Of a stretch of DNA of 64,000 nucleotides, positions 17,881 to 25,122 are shown piece by piece. Made by a program: the position numbers and the translations under genes. The notes below the pieces were generated by a model, which did no database searches, was not told the DNA's origin, and saw only the letters and a list, made by a program, of their open reading frames with translations. Within the stretch, counting starts at the first letter, position 1, and each line of letters opens with the position of its first letter. Source of the stretch: Flammeovirgaceae bacterium UBA6059 (GTDB lineage: Bacteria; Bacteroidota; Bacteroidia; Cytophagales; Cyclobacteriaceae); NCBI GenBank assembly GCA_002435755.1, contig DIYH01000031.1:1-64000 (forward strand), given 5' to 3'.

Positions 17881-18456
17881 ATGGATAATCTTAAAGAGAC
17901 CATATCCCAAATGATCTCGATTTCTGAAGACGAGGCGAATGACTTCATGTCGATGTGCTATCGCCGTAAGTTTAAAAAGAAGGAGATTCTGAGTGAAGAT
18001 TATAAGATCATCGATGAAGTATACTTCATCGAAAAAGGGATTATCAGGGTTAAGATCTTCGACCTGGGTGGCACTGAGCATACCATACATTTCGCGATAG
18101 AGAATCAGTTTATTGCTGACTATAGGGCCTTCTTGACAAGGGAAAAATCCAGCTACCAATTGGAAGCTATGGAGCCTACTGATGTCATTGTCCTACCCAA
18201 AGAAGCCATTGAATGGGGGTATGTACATATGAATGAGGGCGAAAAACTAGGAAGGCTAATTGCCGAATATTACTTCACCTATCTCGATCGTCGCATAGAG
18301 CATCTTTATACGCTCACTCCCATTCAGCGCTATGACCTGATGAATGAGATCTTTCCCAATATCCATAACAGGGTACCCCAACATATGATTGCTTCCTACC
18401 TTGGGATAACTCCGATTCACCTTAGCAGAATAAAAAGAGAAGCGATCAAAACGTAA
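17881..18456 (+). CDS. Crp/Fnr-family transcriptional regulator
   Basis: 191 aa. An N-terminal cyclic-nucleotide-binding-like beta-barrel spans residues ~10-120 (FKKKEILSEDYKIIDEVYFIEKGIIRVKI, then EHTIHFAIENQFIADYRAF). A connecting helix and a C-terminal winged helix follow, with recognition region MIASYLGITPIHLSRIKRE at ~168-186. There are no Cys clusters, so it is not an Fe-S Fnr. This is the common Bacteroidota type of Crp-like regulator whose ligand is usually unknown. The SRPBCC lipoprotein and SDR genes follow 70 bp downstream in the same direction and are possible targets. Confidence 0.85.
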   Translation: MDNLKETISQMISISEDEANDFMSMCYRRKFKKKEILSEDYKIIDEVYFIEKGIIRVKIFDLGGTEHTIHFAIENQFIADYRAFLTREKSSYQLEAMEPTDVIVLPKEAIEWGYVHMNEGEKLGRLIAEYYFTYLDRRIEHLYTLTPIQRYDLMNEIFPNIHNRVPQHMIASYLGITPIHLSRIKREAIKT

Positions 18457-18526
18457 ACATTTGTTATCGTTTTTGTGCTTCAAGCACTTGAATATTTGTA
18501 AAGGCTAAAATTTACAATGTTCAGAC

Positions 18527-19144
18527 ATGGAAACGAACATCCAGTTTAGAAAGACCAAGACGCCACACTTCAGTCTCTCGGTCAGATTTGTTTATCATTT
18601 ATTGTTACTGAGCCTGATTCTTTCAGGGTGCTATTCAACAAAGAAAACAGTCAAACGAAGCAGACCAAATTCAGAAAAGATCAACTGGCCGACAGAATAT
18701 AACCCTGAAGAGGCTGGTTTTTTTGTTCACAATGAGATTGATATAAAAGCAGACCCACAAATCGTTTGGGACTTACTAATTGATGCAGAATCATGGCCAA
18801 ATTGGTACGAAGGAATGACAGATGTGAGCGTCAAAACTAACAGCAATGGTAAACTTGATTCATCAGCAGTTCTGTCTTTTAAAACAATGGGGCAGTTTTT
18901 CAAGACTGTGACGGTGAGAGAGTTCGAACCTCCATATCGCCTGAGTTGGGAAGCGAGCAGAAAAGACATACGTGGTTATCATGCATGGCTTATCATCCCT
19001 ACAAAAGAAGGTTGCAAAGTGATCACAAGCGAAACTCAGCATGGATTAAAAGCTTTTATGCAAAAAGTATTCCTACCTAATAAGCTAAAAAAGCTTCATG
19101 ATATATGGTTAACTGAGTTTAAGAAGAAAGCAGAAAAAAAGTAA
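18527..19144 (+). CDS. SRPBCC-domain lipoprotein
   Basis: 205 aa with a lipoprotein signal (hydrophobic 21-31, LSGC with Cys35). The mature part contains the polyketide-cyclase/START-like SRPBCC pattern: 'NEIDIKADPQIVWDLLIDAE' with SWPNWYEG, a central strand 'AVLSFKTMGQFFKTVTVREF', 'RLSWEAS' and a long C-terminal helix ending in KLHDIWLTEF. Such domains bind hydrophobic ligands. It ends 2 nt before the SDR gene, so both are in one operon. A lipid-anchored SRPBCC next to a cytoplasmic dehydrogenase is an uncommon pairing. Confidence 0.75.
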   Translation: METNIQFRKTKTPHFSLSVRFVYHLLLLSLILSGCYSTKKTVKRSRPNSEKINWPTEYNPEEAGFFVHNEIDIKADPQIVWDLLIDAESWPNWYEGMTDVSVKTNSNGKLDSSAVLSFKTMGQFFKTVTVREFEPPYRLSWEASRKDIRGYHAWLIIPTKEGCKVITSETQHGLKAFMQKVFLPNKLKKLHDIWLTEFKKKAEKK

Positions 19145-19146
19145 TC

Positions 19147-19962
19147 ATGAAAGTTTCAATAAATCAAGCCAATCGACTGAAGGAAAGTTATGGCAATTGG
19201 GTAATCATCACCGGTGCTACCTCGGGTATTGGGAGAGAATTAGCATTGAAATTTGCAGAAGCTGGATTTAAGCTCGTCATGACTGGCAGAAGGGAAAAGG
19301 AGTTGGAACAGCTCAGTACCCAGCTTTTTGATAGCTATCAGACAGAGACGATTCCTATCGCTGGTGATCTTTCAAAGATGGAAGACATAAATACGCTGCT
19401 TAAAGAGACGGATCACTTGTCAATTGGTGTTGTAGTGCTCAACGCTGGGTTTGGCACTTCTGGTAAGTTCATGAATGCGGACATCAATCAAGAAGTGAAT
19501 ATGCTGGAACTGAACTGCAAATCCGTAATGGTTATGTCGCATCACTTCGCCAACAAAATGAGAACACAGCCAAAAAAGGGTGCCCTTGTATTTATGAGCT
19601 CTATAGTAGCCTTTCAGGGTGTACCCAACGCAGCTAATTATGCGGCCACCAAAGCGTATGTACAATCATTGGGTGAGGCCCTAGCCAGAGAACTAAAGCC
19701 TGAGGGCATTGATGTACTCACGGCGGCACCCGGCCCAGTAGCGAGTGGATTTGCCGAAAGAGCCGATATGATTATGGACATGACGATGAAGCCGGAAGCT
19801 GTTGGAGTACCAATTATCAATGCCATCGGTAGAAAAAGTACACTTCTTCCAGGCTTTCTGACTAAGTTCTTGGTCTATAACCTACGAATAACGCCTAGAT
19901 GGGGTAAAATCATGATCATGGGCAAAGTAATGGGCGGATTCACTAAGCACCAGCCTACTTAA
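19147..19962 (+). CDS. Short-chain dehydrogenase/reductase (classical SDR)
   Basis: 271 aa. The NAD(P)-binding motif TGATSGIG (22-29), NAG (99-101), Ser152 and the catalytic YAATK (Tyr165, Lys169) are all in place. An Arg pair after the second strand (TGRRE) suggests NADPH preference. 'TAAPGPVASGFAERA' follows, as in the ketoacyl-reductase-like SDRs. Its ATG is 2 nt after the stop of the SRPBCC lipoprotein, giving a two-gene operon. The substrate is not readable from sequence. Confidence 0.88.
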   Translation: MKVSINQANRLKESYGNWVIITGATSGIGRELALKFAEAGFKLVMTGRREKELEQLSTQLFDSYQTETIPIAGDLSKMEDINTLLKETDHLSIGVVVLNAGFGTSGKFMNADINQEVNMLELNCKSVMVMSHHFANKMRTQPKKGALVFMSSIVAFQGVPNAANYAATKAYVQSLGEALARELKPEGIDVLTAAPGPVASGFAERADMIMDMTMKPEAVGVPIINAIGRKSTLLPGFLTKFLVYNLRITPRWGKIMIMGKVMGGFTKHQPT

Positions 19963-20114
19963 GCTTTCTGATACCTGATTATGAAAGGCAGATACCTTCT
20001 CATGTACACCTTTTTTCTTTCTGATAATGATTCTCCTATGATGAAAGCACCTGTTGAATATATTTAATACTTTTAGAATCTGTACTCAAGATTTTTCACG
20101 CTAAACAGGATAAG

Positions 20115-20828
20115 ATGCTACAAAGAAAATTTGATAAGATTGTCAAGGACTTTTTTCCTAATGCCAAGGATGCTAAAGACACCTCAATTCATTATTTAGG
20201 TAAAATGCAAATCGAACATGAGCTTGATATTTCGAAAGTACTGATGGCTACATCAGTTTGTTCGGATGATATTAATGTGCCTTCAACCACCTTTTTTAAT
20301 GTCCTTTTTGGTCCTTTCATCATGGGAGGTTTAGGGGGATTACCTTTTGCTGGGCAGACAGGAATGACAGCTTTCGCACATCATATTCCTGACCAGGGAA
20401 GTGCATTTATATTCTACGGTCCACATATAGGACTTACACTTGATGGTGAATTAGGCAAGATGTATCGCCCTCGTCAGGAAGAAACAGGGAATTCTTGTGG
20501 TGCACTAATGCTAGCACTGAGTCGATTTCAGGATAGTGGTTACAAACCAGTTTTGAATGATGACGATTACCAGCAAATGAAACTCGAAGAAAGCCTGTTA
20601 CCTTATCGAGAAGAAATTCTCGACAGTAACAATTCGCAAAAGGCAATTACGGAAGCGACATACGAAATCATCCATAAAAAAATTCACGATCATCTAAAAT
20701 CGTGCAAAAATGAATTTCACGTAGATAAGGTGACACTACTTGGTGGCATCATCATTAATACAGACTATGGATTAGATGATTACTTTGACGCTAGGAACTT
20801 TGAGGTGGTTGACATTAAGAGTTTGTAG
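20115..20828 (+). CDS. Theta-type (LCIB-like) carbonic anhydrase family protein
   Basis: 237 aa, no signal peptide. The motif order matches what I know of the LCIB/LCIC family of algae (theta carbonic anhydrases): TSVCSDDIN (Cys49, Asp51), GGLPFAGQTGM, AFAHHIPDQG (His89/His90), the glycine-rich YGPHIGLTLDGELGK, and SCGAL (Cys128). A Cys/His/Cys zinc site with a neighbouring Asp is the known arrangement in this family. If active it would interconvert CO2 and bicarbonate in the cytoplasm. It stands alone, with no bicarbonate transporter or carboxylase adjacent. Some family members are inactive as carbonic anhydrases, so activity is uncertain. It is often annotated simply as hypothetical. Confidence 0.7.
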   Translation: MLQRKFDKIVKDFFPNAKDAKDTSIHYLGKMQIEHELDISKVLMATSVCSDDINVPSTTFFNVLFGPFIMGGLGGLPFAGQTGMTAFAHHIPDQGSAFIFYGPHIGLTLDGELGKMYRPRQEETGNSCGALMLALSRFQDSGYKPVLNDDDYQQMKLEESLLPYREEILDSNNSQKAITEATYEIIHKKIHDHLKSCKNEFHVDKVTLLGGIIINTDYGLDDYFDARNFEVVDIKSL

Positions 20829-20894
20829 CCCATCATTTTTCAATAAGAACTATCATAGAAAAGATTAGTCCGTGATCATGGATCAGGTGAACAC

Positions 20895-21428
20895 ATGAGA
20901 AAAACTAAAATTGGAATTATTAATGTTTCGGATCGTGCAAGCCGTGGAGAGTATGAGGATATTCCTGGTAAGGAAGTAAAGAGGCTTCTTGATTTATGGT
21001 TAACGAGTGACTGGGAAGCGGAATACGCTGTTGTTCCGGATGAGCAGCCACTCCTTGAAAAGGAACTGAAGCGGATGGCCGATGAAGCAGGTTGCTGCCT
21101 GGTAGTTACCACTGGAGGTACTGGACCTGCAAAACGAGATGTCACGCCTGAAGCAACTATTGCCGTCAGTGATAAGTTAATGCCTGGGTTCGGCGAATTG
21201 ATGCGTCAAGTAAGTCTGCAATATGTACCTACGGCGATACTTTCGCGTCAGACGGCAGGCATTAGAGGTAGTACCTTGATGGTTAACCTACCAGGAAAGC
21301 CCAAATCAATTAAGGAATGTCTGGAGGCTGTTTTTCCAGCCATTCCTTATTGCATTGACTTGATTGACGGACCTTATCTGGAGACCAATCAGGAGGTAAT
21401 GAAGGTGTTTCGGCCAAAGCATTCATAA
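20895..21428 (+). CDS. mogA: Molybdopterin adenylyltransferase (MogA/MoaB family)
   Basis: 177 aa. The family signature TTGGTGPAKRDVTPEA (residues ~76-91) is intact, with the N-terminal 'GIINVSDRASRGEYEDIPG' and the later 'LSRQTAGIRGSTLMVNLPGKP' segment that closes the molybdopterin-binding site. The enzyme adenylates molybdopterin before molybdenum insertion. It is a single gene here; no other moa/moe genes are in the window. MoaB-type function is the alternative, but the length and the DxxSRGEYED variant fit MogA. Confidence 0.88.
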   Translation: MRKTKIGIINVSDRASRGEYEDIPGKEVKRLLDLWLTSDWEAEYAVVPDEQPLLEKELKRMADEAGCCLVVTTGGTGPAKRDVTPEATIAVSDKLMPGFGELMRQVSLQYVPTAILSRQTAGIRGSTLMVNLPGKPKSIKECLEAVFPAIPYCIDLIDGPYLETNQEVMKVFRPKHS

Positions 21429-21589
21429 CATTTACTTAAACACGTCTCTTAGTACAAAACTCATTCTTCTTTTAAGTTGCAGTGATACACAATTAGGCCA
21501 TTGACGCTCCAATTACTTAAAGTTTTGTAGAGTCAATAAGACTGTAAATCCGAGCTGTTAGGATCTTATTCAATAAACAAATTCATCAT

Positions 21590-22507
21590 ATGGCAATGCG
21601 GTGCTTTCGTTATTTACCGGTCCTATTTGGCGCTTGCCTGCTAATCTATGGTTGCCAAAAGGCTAGCAATGATTCTGGATCGGCTGACACGAACACTGAC
21701 GACAATTTTCAAAAAGAGGGAGTAGAGTTAATTTCATCTTTCGACCAGTGGTTGAGTGATCCTGTACCATTGGTGAGCGCTCATCGTGGTGGTCCCTATC
21801 CCGGATATCCAGAAAATGCAATTGAAACCTTCAACTATATAGCTGAACAGATACCGACGATCATAGAATGCGATGTTTCGATGACTAGGGATAGTGTACT
21901 AATCATGATGCATGATAATACGCTGGATCGAACAACCACGGGAACCGGCAATGTTCTGGATTGGTCATATGATGAACTTACTCAGCTCCAGTTAGTCGAT
22001 AATGAAGGGGATACTACCGATTTCAAGATACCAACCCTAGAAGAAGTCCTTGCCTGGGGAAAAGGAAAAGTCCTATTCACCCTGGATGTAAAACGGGGTG
22101 TGCCTTTCGAAAAAGTGATAGCAACAGTGGAGGAGTATGATGGAGCTACTTACGCAGCAATCATCACCTATCGGATTGATGATGCCAGCCTAGTCTATTC
22201 ATTGAATCCTGAGCTTATGATTTCTGTTTCGGCAGGTGATGATGGAGCACTAGAGCAACTCCAGAAAAGTGGCATTCCTGCTAAGAATCTCTTGGGCTTT
22301 GTAGGTACAAGGGAACCTGAAAAAGCTCACTACGAAAAAGTCCAGCAGCTCGGTATCAAAACAATACTGGGTACGCTAGGCAACTTGGATAAAAGTGCCG
22401 AATCTAAAGGTGACGACAGTATTTATCTCATATACGTAGAAAATGGAGCTAATATCATTGCCACGGATAGGCCACTAGAAGTTGCAAAAGTCCTCTATGT
22501 TAATTGA
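21590..22507 (+). CDS. Glycerophosphodiester phosphodiesterase lipoprotein
   Basis: 305 aa with a lipoprotein signal (IYGC, Cys22; M3 is an alternative start). GDPD catalytic residues are visible: HRGG (His65, Arg66), PEN (Glu75), ECDVSMTRD (Glu93, Asp95) and MMHD (His108). The strand VLFTLDVKRG later supplies the usual metal-site Asp/Lys. It would split glycerophosphodiesters into glycerol-3-phosphate and alcohol in the periplasm or at the cell surface. The PhoX-type phosphatase gene begins 60 bp downstream, so the two could release phosphate from phospholipid-derived diesters. Confidence 0.88.
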   Translation: MAMRCFRYLPVLFGACLLIYGCQKASNDSGSADTNTDDNFQKEGVELISSFDQWLSDPVPLVSAHRGGPYPGYPENAIETFNYIAEQIPTIIECDVSMTRDSVLIMMHDNTLDRTTTGTGNVLDWSYDELTQLQLVDNEGDTTDFKIPTLEEVLAWGKGKVLFTLDVKRGVPFEKVIATVEEYDGATYAAIITYRIDDASLVYSLNPELMISVSAGDDGALEQLQKSGIPAKNLLGFVGTREPEKAHYEKVQQLGIKTILGTLGNLDKSAESKGDDSIYLIYVENGANIIATDRPLEVAKVLYVN

Positions 22508-22567
22508 TCACTTAATCATATCGATAATTTTACTCTAATTACTCAAGCACTCATACCATAGACCCTC

Positions 22568-24253
22568 ATGTACGACCGTCGTAAATTCATTTCGTTCTTA
22601 GGTAAGGCTGGCTTAGGAGCCGCTACATTACCTCCTTTCTTGACAAGTTGCGGTAGCACTACCACACCATCAGAAACCTTCCAAAATGTAGGTGATGAAG
22701 CATTAAGAAAGCTGAAGGACCTGGTATTAGAGAACATGGTCGCTTCTGATAAGGACGACCTATTGCTCGTTAGCGGGTTGGATTATCACACCGTCATCCG
22801 ATGGGGCGAGCAAATTTCAGATAATGACACTTTCGGGTTCAACAATGATTTCACTTGTTTTATTCCGTTAGATGAAAATGATCCAACGGATGGACTGCTT
22901 TGGGTCAATCATGAATACGTCAATCCATTGTTTGTTTCAGGTTTTGACCAGAGTAAATATGAAAATCCTCGAGAACATCGCACGGTAGAGCAAGTAGACA
23001 AGGAGATGTATGCGGTTGGCGGTAGCATCGTCAGAGTGAGACAGGAAAACGGAAAATGGGCAGTTGTCAAAAATGATCCGCATAACAGGCGAATAACTGG
23101 TCAGACACCCATCACACTTAATTGGGATAGTCCTATCGAGGGCAAGACTACCGTAATGGGTACCAACAGCAATTGCTCCGGTGGCATTACACCGTGGAAT
23201 ACGTTCCTGACCTGCGAAGAGAACTATGATGGCTTTTTTGGAGAAACAGTATACGACGAGAACAATAATGCTTCGAAGAAACCGAGTTGGTATGGATGGG
23301 AAGCGTTCTACAACTACCCACCAGAACACTACGGCTGGGTGGTAGAGATTGACCCAAAGGATGGTACAGCGCAAAAACACGTTGCGCTGGGACGATTTGC
23401 CCATGAGTGCTGTACGGTATATGAATTAGAAGACAAACGTGTGGTGGCCTATACCGGAGATGATCGCAACGATGAACATCTGTACAAATTCATCTCCTCA
23501 AAACCTGGATCATTGAAGGAAGGTACCTTGTATGTGGCCGATACTGACAATGGTAAATGGCTTTCGTTGGATTGGGAAAGTCAGCCCGTGCTTAAAGAGA
23601 AGTTCAAAGACCAGACAGAAGTCCTTATTCGGGTACGAGAAGCGGCAAAACTTCTAGGTGCTACTGAGCTCAACAGGCCAGAAGATATTGAGATCGACCC
23701 TATCACTGGCAATGTACTGGTATCGCTAACCAACAACAAAGGAAAAGGTGATTTCCACGGTTCGATCTTGAAGGTTGAAGAGACCAATGGAGCATTCGAC
23801 GCATTGACCTTCAAGGCTTCTACTTACCTTGCAGGTGGAGAGGAGAACGGGTTCTCATGTCCAGATAATCTTGCGTTTGACTTATCAGGAAATCTTTGGA
23901 TTACCTCAGATATGTCCGGGAGCTCAATGAACAAAGAAGATGGTCCTTACATGCCATTCAAAAACAATAGCCTCTTCGTCGTACCGCGATACGGCAAGGA
24001 TGAAGGCAAAGTGATCAGGGTAGCGTCTGCACCGCGTGACGCTGAGTTAACTGGACCATGGTTTTCACCTGATGGCAAAACGCTTTTCCTAAGCGTACAA
24101 CACCCTGGGGAACAAACTGTAGATAAAGCTAACCCTACAAGTAAATGGCCTTTTGACGCAGATGGTATCCCAAAACCTGCAGTAGTGGCGATCACTGGGG
24201 ACTTGATCGAAAAGATGAATCAACTACGTCAGATTGAGGCGATGGAGAGCTGA
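22568..24253 (+). CDS. PhoX-family phosphatase (DUF839), Tat-exported lipoprotein
   Basis: 561 aa. The leader has a twin-arginine motif (DRRKFISFLGKAG) followed by a lipobox (TSC, Cys28), so it is a Tat-exported lipoprotein. PhoX-type blocks are present: VNHEYVNP, 'TPWNTFLTCEENYDGFF', GRFAHE, RPEDIEIDP, PDNLAFD and TGPWFSPDG. They supply the acidic ligands of the Ca2+/Fe3+ site in this family. It would be a secreted calcium-dependent phosphomonoesterase/diesterase. It follows the phosphodiesterase gene by 60 bp in the same direction, suggesting a phosphate-scavenging unit, probably phosphate-regulated, although I could not identify a Pho box. Confidence 0.85.
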   Translation: MYDRRKFISFLGKAGLGAATLPPFLTSCGSTTTPSETFQNVGDEALRKLKDLVLENMVASDKDDLLLVSGLDYHTVIRWGEQISDNDTFGFNNDFTCFIPLDENDPTDGLLWVNHEYVNPLFVSGFDQSKYENPREHRTVEQVDKEMYAVGGSIVRVRQENGKWAVVKNDPHNRRITGQTPITLNWDSPIEGKTTVMGTNSNCSGGITPWNTFLTCEENYDGFFGETVYDENNNASKKPSWYGWEAFYNYPPEHYGWVVEIDPKDGTAQKHVALGRFAHECCTVYELEDKRVVAYTGDDRNDEHLYKFISSKPGSLKEGTLYVADTDNGKWLSLDWESQPVLKEKFKDQTEVLIRVREAAKLLGATELNRPEDIEIDPITGNVLVSLTNNKGKGDFHGSILKVEETNGAFDALTFKASTYLAGGEENGFSCPDNLAFDLSGNLWITSDMSGSSMNKEDGPYMPFKNNSLFVVPRYGKDEGKVIRVASAPRDAELTGPWFSPDGKTLFLSVQHPGEQTVDKANPTSKWPFDADGIPKPAVVAITGDLIEKMNQLRQIEAMES

Positions 24254-24464
24254 CTTTTAAGAAGATCAGCTCTTTGAGAAAAAAAGGCTTTGTTTGTTTT
24301 TCCTTAAGGGGATGGAATTGATTTACGCTTTGATCAGCAATATGAGTAACTCCCTCGACTAACGGCAAACATTGGGAATTTTAGCACGGTAGCAAGACGT
24401 TTGGTTGAGATATGTGAAAGGCACAGAATCATTTGTGCCTTTGAATTTAAGTCAAAAAACCTAA

Positions 24465-24749
24465 TCAATGATCATGGTCATGATTGTCACCACCATGATG
24501 ATGATGCACCCCGACGACATCAAGTACTGCCTGATACAAAGAAACTTGAGGGTTTTTACCTTCACTATCAATCGTTCCTTGCAACTGCACTACCTCAAAG
24601 GTTACAAAGTCAAGATGGTCTCTTGGCGTACCCTGATGACCGTGTTTGATGGAGGCAATGCCTTTCCTTACCGCATCATCAAAGCTTCTTGTTGAAGACC
24701 CTATAATCCTTATGACGTCCTGATGATCGATTGTGTGTTTTGCTAGCAT
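24465..24749 (-). CDS. Dodecin-family flavin-binding protein with His-rich tail
   Basis: 94 aa. The fold signature of dodecin is clear: first strand with IRIIGSSTRSFDDAVRKGI, a helix, then the strand FVTFEVVQLQGTI and a last strand YQAVLDVVG. Dodecins are dodecameric flavin-storage proteins. An insert of about ten residues (HGHQGTPRDHLD) lies between helix and second strand, and the C-terminus ends in the His/Asp-rich VHHHHGGDNHDHDH, which canonical dodecins lack. The tail may bind metal. It is a single minus-strand gene convergent with the PhoX gene. Confidence 0.75.
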   Translation of the reverse strand: MLAKHTIDHQDVIRIIGSSTRSFDDAVRKGIASIKHGHQGTPRDHLDFVTFEVVQLQGTIDSEGKNPQVSLYQAVLDVVGVHHHHGGDNHDHDH

Positions 24750-25122
24750 ATCTTTTTTTTAGTTATGAATAACAAGCAATTTCTTAGGAAATGCCGTCGA
24801 TGACAATACCTATTTTCTGGTATTTTTTCAAACTAAATTGCACCTGTCATAGTAAAAATTGTCATTTATCTATCTATCGCTTATCGGTGCAGTACCTGGC
24901 TTAGATTGGTCATTATTAATTAATAACCTTACTTGATGTCACGAAAGCTTTGCTTTATGGATGAGGCTAACCTTTGGCTAAATACAAAGCAGCAGTGAGC
25001 AATCAATTCTAAGAGACGCCAGAAAGTCTGAACAAAAACTGGAAAGAATTCGAGATGTCATTAGCTTATACAAAACAAAGCTGAATCACCGTCACGAACC
25101 AAATCCATAAAATCTCCACTTT
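24750..25122. other. 373-bp gap with no assignable gene
   Basis: It holds the promoters of the dodecin gene (left) and the acylase gene (right). On the plus strand a 42-codon open run ends at 25110 (includes ARKSEQKLERIRDVISLYK) but follows a stop and lacks a start codon. It might be the tail of a lost gene. No repeat or terminator is evident. Confidence 0.3.

Noticed and set aside
24401..24749. Plus-strand small proteins overlapping the dodecin gene
   Set aside because: They are shadow frames; the dodecin pattern on the minus strand explains the open frames.
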